Below the pieces are notes generated by a model. The model had not been told where the DNA came from, did no database searches, and was given only the letters and a program-made list of their open reading frames with translations. A stretch of 64,000 nucleotides of DNA from the NCBI GenBank assembly GCA_030144725.1, contig JASKMD010000017.1, positions 52,501 to 116,500 on the forward strand. Reading direction: 5' to 3'. This DNA comes from Haematococcus lacustris. Taxonomy: Eukaryota; Chlorophyta; Chlorophyceae; Chlamydomonadales; Haematococcaceae. Shown in pieces: positions 10,487-20,266 of this stretch. Both the position numbers and the translations under genes were made by a program. Each line of letters begins with the position of its first letter. The first letter of the stretch is position 1.

Positions 10487-10608
10487 CCCTACGAGCAGGT
10501 TGCGGGCGGCAAATGTTTTGGCAAAATGGAACCCAGTGAAGTGGCGTAGTGAGCGGGATAAAACGCACCATCACGGAACATCCGAAGGTCGAAGACGCCA
10601 ATGTCTGG

Positions 10609-12549
10609 GTCGTCCCTGGCAGCCTCTAACCCACAGCCTGCTGGCAGACCCCTCCCACGGCCTCAGCACGTGGCTCACCACCGACCCCACCGCCCCCCCC
10701 TCGCGAGGCATCAGCCCGCGGCTGCAAGCTCACGTGGCGGCCCTGGCTGAGCTCAAGCTGTTCCGTGCGGTGCCCCCCGCTAGCCAGTCCTTCTTCTCGG
10801 TGCTGACGGAGCCGCTGTGGTACAACGCGCAAGTCCGCATCAACCCAGCAGCTAGGGAGGCAGCAGCTGAGCAGGGCTGGACCCACGTCCGCCACGTGAG
10901 GGAGGCCCTCCACAGCCCCCAGCTGGAGGGCGAGGCCCGGTGGGCTGTTGAACTGGTCAGGGCTTGCCTCCCCGAGCCCTGGCAGGGCATGGTGGACCGC
11001 CTACAGCCTCCACAGCCGGAGTGAGAGTGCCTGATGGTTGGGCCAGGGGTGGGGTTTGTGATGCGCGCACCCCCCTGCTCCAGTCCTCCCACAAGGTGTG
11101 CCCCAACGGCCTCCTCTACCCACTAGACCCCACAGGGCAGGGGCCCCTAGGTGCTTTTTCAGCGGAGGAGGGGGCGGCCTGGGAGCCAGCTGCGGTGGCC
11201 CGGCTCAACAAGCCCAGCTACAGGCTGACTCCGGAGAAACGAGCCACCCACCTCCGACCTCTACCCGCACAGCGTCAAGTGGCGCAGGAGCAGGCTCAAG
11301 GGCAGGAGCAAGGAGGAGCCCAGGGGGTGGGCAGGGGAGGGGGGCAGGCGAGGAGGCGGGGCGAGGGCAGGGGGCGAGGGCGTGGAGGAGGTGGAGGGCG
11401 TAGGGGAGCAGGGGCCGGGGCGGGAGGGCAGGCTGCCACCACCCTGCTGGACTTCTCTGTCCAGGGTGACCAGCTCCAGCGCGTCAATGCCGACCCCCTC
11501 TACCCACCCAGTTGGGGCCTGTGGCCTGCGCTGTGGGGCGTGCGCCCCCCCCGGGCAGCGGGAGACCAGGAGGTGACAGAGGTGGCTGATGGGGCCCTGA
11601 GGGAGCTGGAGCTCAAGTGGGAGGCCAGCGCGCAGCAGGTGGCAGGCCAGGGGGCAGCGGGGGAGTGGGAGCAGCAGGGCTCTAAAGAGGAGGAGCGGCT
11701 CCTCGAGGAGGTGCAGGGCAGCCAACCGCCCCGCTGGCTGGACACATCCGCCAGGGCCTGCCCGCGGCCTACGCGGGAGGAGAGAGCGGCCGAGCAGGCT
11801 GAGCGGCAGCTGCGGGCCCGCAGCGGCGTGGCAGCAGGCGGCCCGTTGCCCAGCCCGCCCCTTGGGCCGACACTGTGGACCAGCTGGCTGTGGGTGATCA
11901 GGCGGGCCAGCCGTGTGCGAAGGTGTGGAAAGAGCTGCAAGACCCCACCCTCCGCCGGGAGCATGTCATCGTGGCCTGGCGGGTGCTCCACGCCAGCCTC
12001 ATGGCGGGCCACATCCTCAAGGGGGCGGCTGCCCCGGGCTCGTCCGCCTGCCGGCTATGCCCGCTGGGGCACCTGGACACTCTCACTCACGCCTTCCTGA
12101 CCTGCACCGCCGTGTCCCCAGGCTGGGAATGGGTGCTGGACGTGTACGGCCGCCTCACAAGCACCCGCCCTCCCTCGGGCGACGTCATGCTGCTCCTCAG
12201 TGGGCGCCCCACCGGCGGCGAGGCCCCCCCCTTCCAGCCCCCTGACAGCTTGTTGTGGCTCCGTCTGCGCGTGGCCTATTCGGGCGCAGTGTGGCGCCTC
12301 CGCAGCTCAGGAGCCGCTACAGCCCTGCAGCCACAGCAGGTGGCGAGGCGGGTCGTGGAGGAGGTCATCTCCACCCTCACCGCGGCCGTCAAGCGTGACT
12401 GGCATCGGGTGGGGAGGGACATTCGCGTGGGCTTCTGCGGCACTGTGCTCTCCACCTAGTTCAAGGGCAAGGACCCGGAGCTAGACGCTGCCCACTTCGA
12501 CCAGTTGTGGCCCGAGGCGTCGGGGGGCTGGTTTGCCAAGCAGCCTTAA
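10609..12549 (+). pseudogene. L1-type LINE ORF2 C-terminal half, frameshifted
   Basis: 5'-truncated LINE reading frame on the plus strand, collinear with the minus-strand copy at 33438-35500. Segments: 10609-11024 (HSLLADPSHGLSTWL..., region after the RT domain), a shifted frame 11025-11870, then 11875-12459. The last segment has a cysteine/histidine motif CRLCPLGHLDTLTHAFLTC like the zinc-binding tail of plant and algal L1 proteins. A frame change near 11020 and another near 11870 break the ORF, and a TAG at 12457-12459 precedes 30 further codons ending at TAA (about 12547-12549). No RT catalytic motifs remain in this copy. It lies immediately after the Crypton-like element. Confidence 0.8.
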
Positions 12550-13181
12550 GGGAGCGGAGGGGAGAGCAGGAGGGGGCAGCGGGGAGGGTTGGGGCAGGAG
12601 GAGTGGAGGAGGGGAGGGCAACAGGGAGGCTTAGGCAGGGGGAGGGCAGGGCGCAGGGGGGGGGAGAGCTTGTGGTTCGCCTCTCCTTGCAGAGGCCCGT
12701 CCCCTTCCCCGTCGAGCCAGCCTGAGCTGCAGGGTTGCTGGTGGGGGCTTAGGGCGTTCCGTGGGTGGGGTGGGCTCGGCTTCGGGGGGTTGTCTGGGTG
12801 TCAGGGGATCGGGGGCTTAGGTGGTCTTGGTTTCAGCGTCGGGGGTAGGGTTCTAGGCTTCAGGGCGAGGGGCGGGGCTTACGCTCGTGTGGGTAGTTCT
12901 GTGGGGAGGGTTTAGGGAAGTGTGCAGAGCTAGGGGGGAGGGCGCTGGGGTGGGGGAGTGTCTTGACGTTGTCCTTGGGAGGGGGTTGCTTGTGGGGTGT
13001 GGACCTTTGCTTGGGGTGTGTGGACCTTTGCTTGGGGTGTGTGGACCGCTGTGTTTGGGTGGGGTGCTTGGGGATCGTGTATGGGGAACCTTGTTTGTTG
13101 TAGTCTTTCTTTTCTACTTTTCTTTAGTCATTCTCACTCTCTTGTAATGTTCCTCCTCAAAAAAAAATAAAAATAAAAAGG
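12550..13181 (+). other. L1 3' UTR and A-rich tail
   Basis: GC-rich, non-coding 3' UTR of the L1 copy ending in an A-rich tail (13159-13180, A9TA5TA5-like). It contains a locally repeated GTGTGTGGACCTTTGCTTGGG segment at about 12990-13030. Confidence 0.8.
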
Positions 13182-13680
13182 GCGCAAGGGGGGGGGAGAG
13201 CTATTTGGTCGCCTCTCCTTGCAGTGGCCCGTCCCCTTCCCTGTCGAGCCAGCCTGAGCTGCAGGGTTGTTGCTGGGGGCTTCGTGCGTTCTGTGGGTGG
13301 GGTGGGCTGGGCCTCGGGGGTTTGACTGGGTGTCAGGGGACCGGCGGCTTAGGTGGTCTTGAGTTGATATGGGGGTAGGGTAGTGGAGGTAGGGTTCTAG
13401 CTTTCAGGTCGAGGGGCTGGGCTTTGGCTCGTGTGGGCTAAGGCTCGTGTGGGTCGTTTTGTGAGGAGGGTCTGGGGAAGTGTGTAGAGCTAGGGTGGAG
13501 GGCGTTGGTGTGGGGCAGTGTCTTGACGTTGTTCTAGGGAGGAGTTGCTTGGGTAGTGTGGACCTTCGCTTGGGGTGTGTGGACCGCTGTGTTTGGGTGG
13601 GGTGCTTGGGGATCGTGTATGGGGGGACCTTGTTTGTTGTAGCCTTCTCTATTCTTTACTTCTTAAGTTTCTCTCTCTCT
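13182..13680 (+). mobile_element. Second L1 3'-end fragment
   Basis: A further roughly 500-bp copy of the same 3' UTR (GGGGGGGGAGAGCTATTTGG onward) directly after the A-tail of the first copy. It diverges by scattered substitutions and ends in a CT-rich run at the Crypton-terminus fragment. This copy is closer to the 3' UTR at 32944-33430 than to its immediate neighbour, so it is probably a separate severely truncated insertion. Confidence 0.75.
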
Positions 13681-13722
13681 TATAACTTCAATTTACCCGG
13701 ATCTAAATGTTTTCTGCCCACA
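13681..13722. mobile_element. 42-bp fragment of the Crypton-like terminus
   Basis: TATAACTTCAATTTACCCGG plus about 20 further bases match the left terminus at 7421 and 25599. The match stops abruptly at the Helitron-like unit starting CTAG at 13723. Confidence 0.7.
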
Positions 13723-14184
13723 CTAGGGCAGTGGGCCCGTCCCACATGGGACGGGCAACAAACAACATATGTATGTGCGGCCTCTGGCCGCAACACATTT
13801 TCTAAACAACCAGCACGATAGACAGCCGGTCAAGCAAGCCCGCATGCAGCCAAACAATACTATGCACGTCCAAGTCCACTTGCAATGTGTGTGTTGGTGA
13901 TGTTCGCATGCTTGCATGATGTCCGCTTTGCATCTGAAAAATGTATGTGAGCACTAGGGCAGTGGGCCCGTCCCACATGGGACGGGCAACAAACAACATA
14001 TGTATGTGCGGCCTCTGGCCGCAACACATTTTCTTAACAACCAGCCCGATAGACAGCCGGTCAAGCAAGCCCGCATGCAGCCAAACAAAACTATGCACGT
14101 CCAAGTCCACTTGCAATGTGTGTGTTGGTGATGTTCGCATGCTTGCATGATGTCCGCTTTGCATCTGAAAAATGTATGTGAGCA
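13723..14184 (-). mobile_element. Tandem dimer of a 231-bp Helitron-like unit
   Basis: Two head-to-tail units of exactly 231 bp (13723-13953 and 13954-14184). Read on the minus strand, each ends with a 9-bp-stem hairpin (CCCGTCCCA/TGGGACGGG), a 9-nt spacer and CTAG, the arrangement of a Helitron 3' terminus. The dimer lies between A (13722) and T (14185). A third unit at 20033-20266 is inserted in a paralogous copy of the surrounding repeat whose uninterrupted form is seen at 21521-21531 and 25241-25251. The opposite terminus reads TGCTCAC rather than the usual TC. Confidence 0.75.
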
Positions 14185-14259
14185 TGATGTCCAGTTATCA
14201 CTTCTGCAGTGTGCGGTGTGTGTGGGTGCAGCAACAGTGTGTTGCAAGAGCAATTGCAA
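14185..14259. repeat. Head segment of the higher-order repeat, first part
   Basis: Begins TGATGTCCAGTTATCACTTC and runs to AGAGCAATTGCAA, where the Helitron interrupts it. The same segment is uninterrupted at 21529-21605 and 25248-25325. Confidence 0.8.
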
Positions 14260-14939
14260 TCTATACTATTAAAACTGCTAGGGGGGGGGGGGTCGGCGGA
14301 ACGGCCTGCGATTGCGCGCACAGCCTCGCAATAATTATGTAAGGACTCCCTCCGCACAGAATCGCGAAAGATGCACTGTGCCGTGAGATCGACTTCCGAT
14401 CAGCGGTTTTAACGCCCCACAAATAGTAGCTACCAGCGAACCTGGCTCAGCAAACGATGGCGATGCAGCCAGCGCAGAGATAGTTCAAAGTCGGCGGACG
14501 GTCAAAAAGTCAAACGGTTCACAGCCAAAAAGTCAAACGAGTCAGGTCCAACGATGGCTGCATTTGGCCACATTTGGCTGCGGCTGCTGACGACCTACAG
14601 CGTAGCCAGCTCTAATAGCCTCCTCATGCGACCCTCCTCCGTGCCGCTATAACAGGCTGGATGATTGCAGTTGGCCTTCAAGCCGTGCCATGCCACGCTG
14701 TAACTATGGGGCTTTGTACGTAGCGTACATAGACGTATACGTAGCGCACCCCGAATACCAAAGGTTTGACCGTGATAGTGCAAAGGGTGCAGGGCGCACA
14801 ATCCACCGTAACTGCGGTGTGTCCGTAATCGCGGGTCAAATGCAAGTCGCTGCGATATGCAGCCAGCCAGCCATGACAGTCATTGCACGGGAACCACCTG
14901 ATGCATACGGGGAATGTGGCGACGAGACCCGGACATGGC

Positions 14940-16052
14940 AGCCGGGCAGCCGGTCAGGGTAGGGCAGCAGCAGGGCAGCTGGGCAGCCATCAGGGTAGGG
15001 CAGCAGCAGCGCATCAGGGCAGCCGGTCAGGGTAGGGCAGCTGCAGGGCAGCCGGGAAGCCGGTCAGAGTAGGGCAGCAGCAGGGCAAGAAGTCAGGGTA
15101 GGGCAGCAGCCGGTCAGGGTAGGGCAGCAGCAGGGCATCAGGGCAGCCGGTCAGGGTAGGGCAGCAGCAGGGCAGCCGGTCAGGGTAGGGCAGCAGCAGG
15201 GCATCAGGGCAGCCGGTCAGGGTAGGGCAGCAGCAGGGCAACAAGTCAGGGTAGGGCAGCAGCCGGTCAGGGTAGGGCAGCAACAGGGCAGCCGGTCAGG
15301 GTAGGGCAGCAGCAGGGCATCAGGTCAGCCGGTCAGGGTAGGGCAGCAGCAGGTCAGCCGGGCAGCCATCAGGGTAGGGCAGCAGCAGGGCAGCCGGTCA
15401 GGGTAGGGCAGCAGCAGGGCAGCCGGGAAGCCGGTCAGGGTAGGGCAGCATCAGGGCAGCCGGTCAGGGTAGGGCAGCAGCAGGGCAGCCATCAGGGTAG
15501 GGCAGCAGCAGGGCATCAGGGCAGCCGGTCAGGGTAGGGCAGCAGCAGGGCATCAGGGCAGCCGGCCAGGGTAGGGCAGCAGCAGGGCAGCCGGGAAGCC
15601 GGTCAGGGTAGGGCAGCAGCAGGGCAACAAGTCAGGGTAGGGCAGCAGCAGGGCAGGGTAGGGCAGCAACAGGGCATCAGGGCAGCCGGTCAGGGTAGGG
15701 CAGCAGCAGGGCAGCCGGGCAGCATCAGGGTAGGGCAGCAACAGGGCATCAGGGCAGCCGGTCAGGGTAGGGCAGCAGCAGGTCAGCCGGGCAGCCATCA
15801 GGGTAGGGCTGCAACAGCGCAGCAGGGCATTAGGGCAGCCGGTCAGGGTAGGGCAGCAGCAGGGCATCAGGTCAGCCGCTCAGGGTAGGGCAGCAGCAGG
15901 GCATCAAGGCAGCCGGTCAGGGTAGGGCAGCAACAGGGCAGCCGGGAAGCCGGTCAGGGTAGGGCAGCATCAGGGCAGCCGATCAGGGTAGGGCAGCATC
16001 AGGGCAGCCGGCCAGGGTAGGGCAGCATCAGGGCAGCCGGTCAGGGTAGCAC
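14940..16052. repeat. About 29-bp minisatellite in the Helitron
   Basis: Over 1.1 kb of a unit built on GCAGCCGGTCAGGGTAGGGCAG with AGCAGG or CATCAGG linkers and many indel variants. Repetitive minus-strand frames (LLLPYPDRLP) are artefacts. Confidence 0.9.
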
Positions 16053-16204
16053 CTGCAACTGTAACTGCACACTCACTTTCGCAAAATGATGACCTTGCAC
16101 CTACGGTTCGCCCTACGGACCTATGCATACAGTATATACATACGTATTTACCATCATTTTAGTTGCCGCATACGCTTCAGGCCAACCCTACAGGTAATGT
16201 TGTA

Positions 16205-17292
16205 TCCCTTTCCGGGGCTGGCGGTGAGGCACCTCCACGCGGTGGCCCTGGTAACAATCCGCGTTGACTTCGGTCGCACGGATTGGCTAAGCTACCTCAC
16301 CACCGCACCCAGCGGTATATAAATTGGGATGCAACGGGACAGCCTTCCCAGGCTTGAACGGGCACCGCTTTGTCCAGCGGAATACAAATGAGGTCCGGGT
16401 GCCGCACACGACCGTTGCGGGTCATAGAGCTGTTGTGGAGTTGCTGGCATCGTCAAGGAGGGAGCAGAGCTACCTTAACGCGGGACGTTGGCTGACAGCT
16501 GAAGTTTGGACTTTTGGAGCCTGAACTTCAGCTTTTAGTGCGACATCCGACGGACAAGGCGGGAGCTGCTCTCGTCAACGAGGAGAAGAGATAGGTCCAG
16601 CTGCCGAGTGCACTGGTCTTTGCTCCTCTTATGCCTCTTTGTTTGCCTTGGCTGCTAGCTGTGGTCTGTGGCTACAGCTAGGGCAGCTTGGTGGGGACAT
16701 GTCCAGCCTGTGTCCAACGTTTGGAGGTGGGAGCAGGCCGCGCCACAGGCGGAAGCTCCTCCCTTAATGCACGCCGGCTTGTACCGGAGTAGTTTTCTTT
16801 CTTTCTGTATCCCTTTCCATTACGAGAAAATCACAGTTCGTTATATCCCCGTAATGGTCGGCACTTCGGACGCTGAAATTGATGACTTGAGGCGTGGATG
16901 GCCTCATACATGACTTCGCGTAGCGTACCATAAGGGTCGCGGCATTAGCGCTGACTCGCGGGAAAAAGTGCACGCCTTGACACAATTACTGGAAAAGTGC
17001 ACGCCTTGACACAATTACTGGAAAAGTGCACGACTTGACCCACAATTACGGGAAAAGTGCGCGACTTGACCCCGATTACTAGGAAAGTGCGTGCAACTTT
17101 CTTAACCTCGCTACAACGTCGTCTACCGCTACACCCATGCGCTTCACCGTGCAAGCTCTATCATAATGCGAGCTACGGCTTGCACGAGTTGCACATTGGT
17201 GCACTTGTTGCTTGCGCTTCTCGAGAGGATAGGGGGGAGGGGGCATTCATATCACAAGGCTAGAACACCGTATGCTCGTAATGTAAAGGGAT
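16205..17292. mobile_element. MITE with ATCCCTTT termini, split by a SINE-like insertion
   Basis: Termini ATCCCTTTCCATTACGAG (left, interrupted after CC by the retroposon at 16215-16805) and CTCGTAATGTAAAGGGAT ending at 17292 are inverted copies. The interior has tandem GGAAAAGTGCACGCCTTGAC-like repeats (16970-17060). A related MITE lies in the second L1 at 34328-34675. No coding sequence. Confidence 0.7.
16215..16805 (+). mobile_element. SINE-like retroposon copy 1, 13-bp TSD
   Basis: A 591-bp element starting GGGGCTGGCGGTGAGG and ending in a TTTCTTTC-type tail, flanked by the direct repeat TGTATCCCTTTCC (16202-16214 and 16806-16818). The target is the terminus of a MITE. The last roughly 75 bp before the tail, including a CCGG..CCGG stem-loop, match the 3' end of the Dualen LINE (complement of 39851-39935). 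No ORF with a known function is present. Copy 2 is at 36715-37293. A TATATAAA run at about 16315 is not conserved in copy 2 and no clear pol III box pair is seen, so the promoter type is unknown. Confidence 0.85.
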
Positions 17293-17327
17293 GTCGCATA
17301 ATGTCTCGGCCAGCGCTGTTCACGTCC

Positions 17328-17422
17328 AAATAACAGTCTCGGCTAGGTCTCGAGTTGCGTAAACGTCTCGGCTGCGCCTCGACGTTTACCGCAACTCTCG
17401 ACCCAGCCTCGACCGTTATTTT
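17328..17422. repeat. Imperfect long hairpin
   Basis: AATAACAGTCTCGGCTAGGTC and the complementary region ending CCGTTATT pair with a few mismatches around a short loop (TGCG) near 17374. Transcribed, this would form a stem of about 40 bp. Confidence 0.7.
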
Positions 17423-17434
17423 CCCGTAATTGAG

Positions 17435-17622
17435 TTTTACTCAGTTGTAATCGTTAATAGACCTCGTTTTAAGAATCGTTAACTGCAGCGACCTGGTGTA
17501 TTAACAAAAAGTGCTCCCAACGAACACGTAACAGCCGGCCAACACCATCGCAGGTGACAAGAAGCATCACATTGCGCGGCTTCGCCGCGCCAATAGAGCT
17601 TCGCCTACGTAAAACTCAATTA
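17435..17622. mobile_element. 188-bp MITE with 15-bp inverted termini
   Basis: GTAATTGAGTTTTAC at the left and its exact complement at 17608-17622. The interior is non-coding. The left 45 bp recur inverted at about 25547-25593. Confidence 0.65.
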
Positions 17623-17625
17623 CAC

Positions 17626-17826
17626 TAGATAATGGAGTCGCCAGGGCCGTTTTAGGTGGTTGAAAAAGGCTCGGTCTCGGCGCTGGAGCGTAACAGCTCT
17701 CGACCTCAGCCAGCAGCCGCGTCGCTACGCTCCGCGGCTGCTGGCTTCGGTCTCGAGCTGTTACGCTCCAGCGCCTCGACCTCGCCTTTTTAAACCACCT
17801 AAAACGACCCGCGACACCATTATCTA
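17626..17826. mobile_element. Nearly full-length palindromic (foldback) MITE
   Basis: Starts TAGATAATGG and ends CCATTATCTA. The arms are complementary over about 95 bp each (GGCGCTGGAGCGTAACAGCT..AGCTGTTACGCTCCAGCG), leaving a loop of only a few bases near 17735. A related palindrome with the same core but different arm ends is at 25350-25543. It would fold into one long hairpin. Confidence 0.8.
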
Positions 17827-18115
17827 CTACGTAACAGCTTGGCCTCCGACATTATACTATACGTACAGTGAGGTGTTTGCTGCATAGCCTGCTGGCCCTG
17901 ACACCGATGAGGCAGACACAGCCATTGCTGTCACAGTTGGACTCACTGACTCACTTACTCAGACTCAGCACTCAAACTCACACATACAGCAGTCAGACTC
18001 AGCACTGTGGCCTGGTGCAAGAGCTGGTGCAAGGACTGGTGCAAGAGCATTGTGGCCGGAGGCCGCAGCTTGGTCCGTGTGCCCCGTCCGCTGTCGGACG
18101 GGCCCGCTGTACTAG

Positions 18116-20032
18116 TGGCAGATGAAGTCAGAGTGGCAGCAGTAGTGGTGCCAGCTCAATGCCAGGTCAATGCAAGTTGGCATGGCCTTTCACCAGCCCA
18201 TATCGTCATCGGGGCCAAGTGGCAAGGCATCAAACACATTCTCATTGTACACTGCTGCCCCTGTTGCTGCTGCCCCTGCTGCTGCCCCTGCTGCTGCTGC
18301 CCCAGCTGCCCTTGCCCCAGCTGCCCCTGCTGCTGCTGCCCCTGCTACTGCTGCCCCTGCCCCAGCTGCCCCTGCTGCTGCTGCCCCTCCTGCTGCTGCC
18401 CCTGCTGCCCCTGCTGCTACTGCTGCCGCTGATGCCGCTGCCCCTGCCCCTGCCCCAGCTGCTGCTGCCCCTGCTGCTGCAGCCCCTGCTGCTGCCACCG
18501 CCGCTGCCGCTGATGCTGCTGCCCCTGCCCCAGCTGCCCCTGCTGCTGCTGCCCCTCCTGCTGCTGCCCCTGCTGCCCCTGCTGCTACTGCTGCCGCTGA
18601 TGCCGCTGCTGCCGCTGCCCCTGCCCCAGCTGCTGCTGCCCCTGCTGCTGCAGCCCCTGCTGCTGCCACCGCCGCTGCCGCTGATGCTGCTGCCCCTGTG
18701 CTGCCCCTGCCGCTGCTGCCCCTGCTGCTGCTGCCCCTGCTGCTGCTGCCCCTGCTACTGCGGCCCCTGCTGCTGCTGCTACTGTTGCCGCTGCTGCTGC
18801 TGCCCCTGCCCCAGCTGCCCCTGCTGCTGCTGCTACTGTTGCCGTTGATGCCGCTGCTGCTGCTGCCCCTGCGCCAGCTTCCCCTGCCCCAGCTGCCCTT
18901 GCTGCTGCCCCTGCTGCAGCCGCTGCCCCTGCTGCTGCTGCCCCTGCCCCTGCCCCAGCTGCCCCTGCTGTTGCTGCCCCTCCTGCTGCTGCCCCTGCTG
19001 CTGCTGCTGCTGCTACTGCTGCCCCTGCCCCAGCTGCCCCTGCTGTTGCTGCCCCTCCTGCTGCTGCCCCTGCTGCTGCTGCTGCTGCTACTGCTGCCCC
19101 TGCCACTGCTGCCCCTGCTACTGCTGCCCCTGCTACTGCTGCCCCTCCTGTTGCTGCCCCTGCTGCTGCTGCTACCCCTGCTGCTGCCCCTGCTGCTGCC
19201 GCTGCTGCTGCCCCTGCCCCTGCTGCTGCTGCCCCTGCTGCTGCTGCAGCTACTGCTGCTGCCCCTGCGGCTGCCGCTGCTGCCCCTGCTGATGTACACT
19301 GCTGCCCCTGTTGCTGCTGCCCCTGCCCCAGCTGCCCCTCTCAGTGTACACTGCTGCCCCTGTTGCTGCTGCCCCTGCCCCAGCTGCCCCTGTTGCTGTT
19401 GCCCCTGCTGCTGCTGCCCCTGCTGCTGCTGCTGCCCCTGTTGCTGCCGCCGCCGCTGATGCTGCTGCCCCTGCTACTGCTGCCCCTGTTGCTGCTGCCG
19501 CTGCTGCTAGCCTGGCTGCTTTTCGGGGCATCAGGTGCATTGGGGACGTGAGGCTCCCACGCGCTGAAGCAGAGGCTGAACATGTCTTACCGCATAGGCA
19601 GTGCGTTTAAAGTGCACGCCACGGCCAACGTGCACGCCACGGCCAAGCGCCGCATCCGTGAGGTGCAGCCCAGTCCTGGCCCTGGACTGCGGCTGTCAGA
19701 CCAACCTGTGTCATGATTATCTAGGGCCGGGGCTGTACTCCGCAGGGGTTGAGGGTCTTAGTTTGACTGGGCTGTCGGTTGACGGGCCGGCAAGACCATT
19801 CAAAACGAAACATCGCGAGTAGACGCGCTGGCGTTTACATTACCAGACCCACTACTCATCTCTATTTTTAAGGCCTTCAAACCTCAGAACGACTTTCGAT
19901 CTTACCGCACAGTGAGTCGCGCTCGAGTTCCTCGATGTACTATGCGGTGTTGAAGTTAGAAGAGGTCGCACGCTGAATCGCAGGCCATTCCGAGCACATT
20001 TTTCTTGCCCCCTTAAGTTTTTTATATGTAGA
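18116..20032. repeat. Higher-order repeat copy 1 (head, GC-rich core, tail)
   Basis: Continuation of the head after the Helitron (18116-18248), then GCTGCCCCT-type low-complexity core (18249-19508), then a tail of about 520 bp (19511-20032) ending TATATGTAGA. The tail includes two GTGCACGCCACGGCCAA-type repeats and the segment GGGGCTGTACTCCGCAGGGG. Core frames encode Ala/Pro, Leu/Pro or Ser/Gly repeats on both strands, so none is preferred as a gene. Confidence 0.8.
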
Positions 20033-20266
20033 CTAGGGCAGTGGGCCCGTCCCACATCGGACGGCCAGCAGGCAACATATGTATGTGCGGCCTCCGGCCA
20101 CACCACAAATCTTTAACAACCAGCCTGATAGACGGTCGGTCAAGCAAGCCCGCATGCAGTAAAACAAAATAATGCACGTCCAAGCCCAGTTGCAATATGT
20201 GTGAATATACAATGTTCGCATGGTTGCATGATGTCCGATTTGCATCTGAAAATATGTGTGTGAGCA
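20033..20266 (-). mobile_element. Monomer of the 231-bp Helitron-like unit
   Basis: A 234-bp divergent copy of the unit at 13723, with CTAG and hairpin at its left end. It interrupts the tail/head junction TATATGTAGA-TGATGTCC that is intact at 21519-21535 and 25240-25255. Confidence 0.72.

Larger units (their letters stand above)
7421..10608 (-). mobile_element. Crypton-like tyrosine-recombinase transposon
   Basis: The left boundary is set at TATAACTTCAATTTACCCGG (7421), because the same terminus begins independent fragments at 13681 and 25599 with different flanks. The right boundary is put near 10608, where similarity to the L1 LINE begins. This end is less certain because no second copy of it is in the window. 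No inverted repeats are seen, as expected for Cryptons. The cargo is a single spliced tyrosine recombinase gene on the minus strand. A 17-bp minisatellite lies just inside the left end. Confidence 0.7.
14260..18115 (+). mobile_element. Non-autonomous Helitron (3.86 kb), empty site present in window
   Basis: The 5' end is TCTATACTATTAAAACTGC, a typical Helitron start. The 3' end has an 8-bp-stem hairpin (18083-18090 with 18095-18102), a 9-nt spacer and CTAG (18112-18115). It is inserted between A (14259) and T (18116). The flanks join to give AGCAATTGCAA followed by TGGCAGATGAAG, exactly the sequence of the uninterrupted paralogues at 21593-21617 and 25313-25333. No Rep or helicase ORF is present, so rolling-circle functions must come from elsewhere. 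The cargo is a 29-bp minisatellite, a SINE-like retroposon, MITEs and hairpins. Confidence 0.88.

Noticed and set aside
14284..14294. Poly-G run near the Helitron start as a G-quadruplex regulator
   Set aside because: A single short run gives no support for a functional quadruplex.
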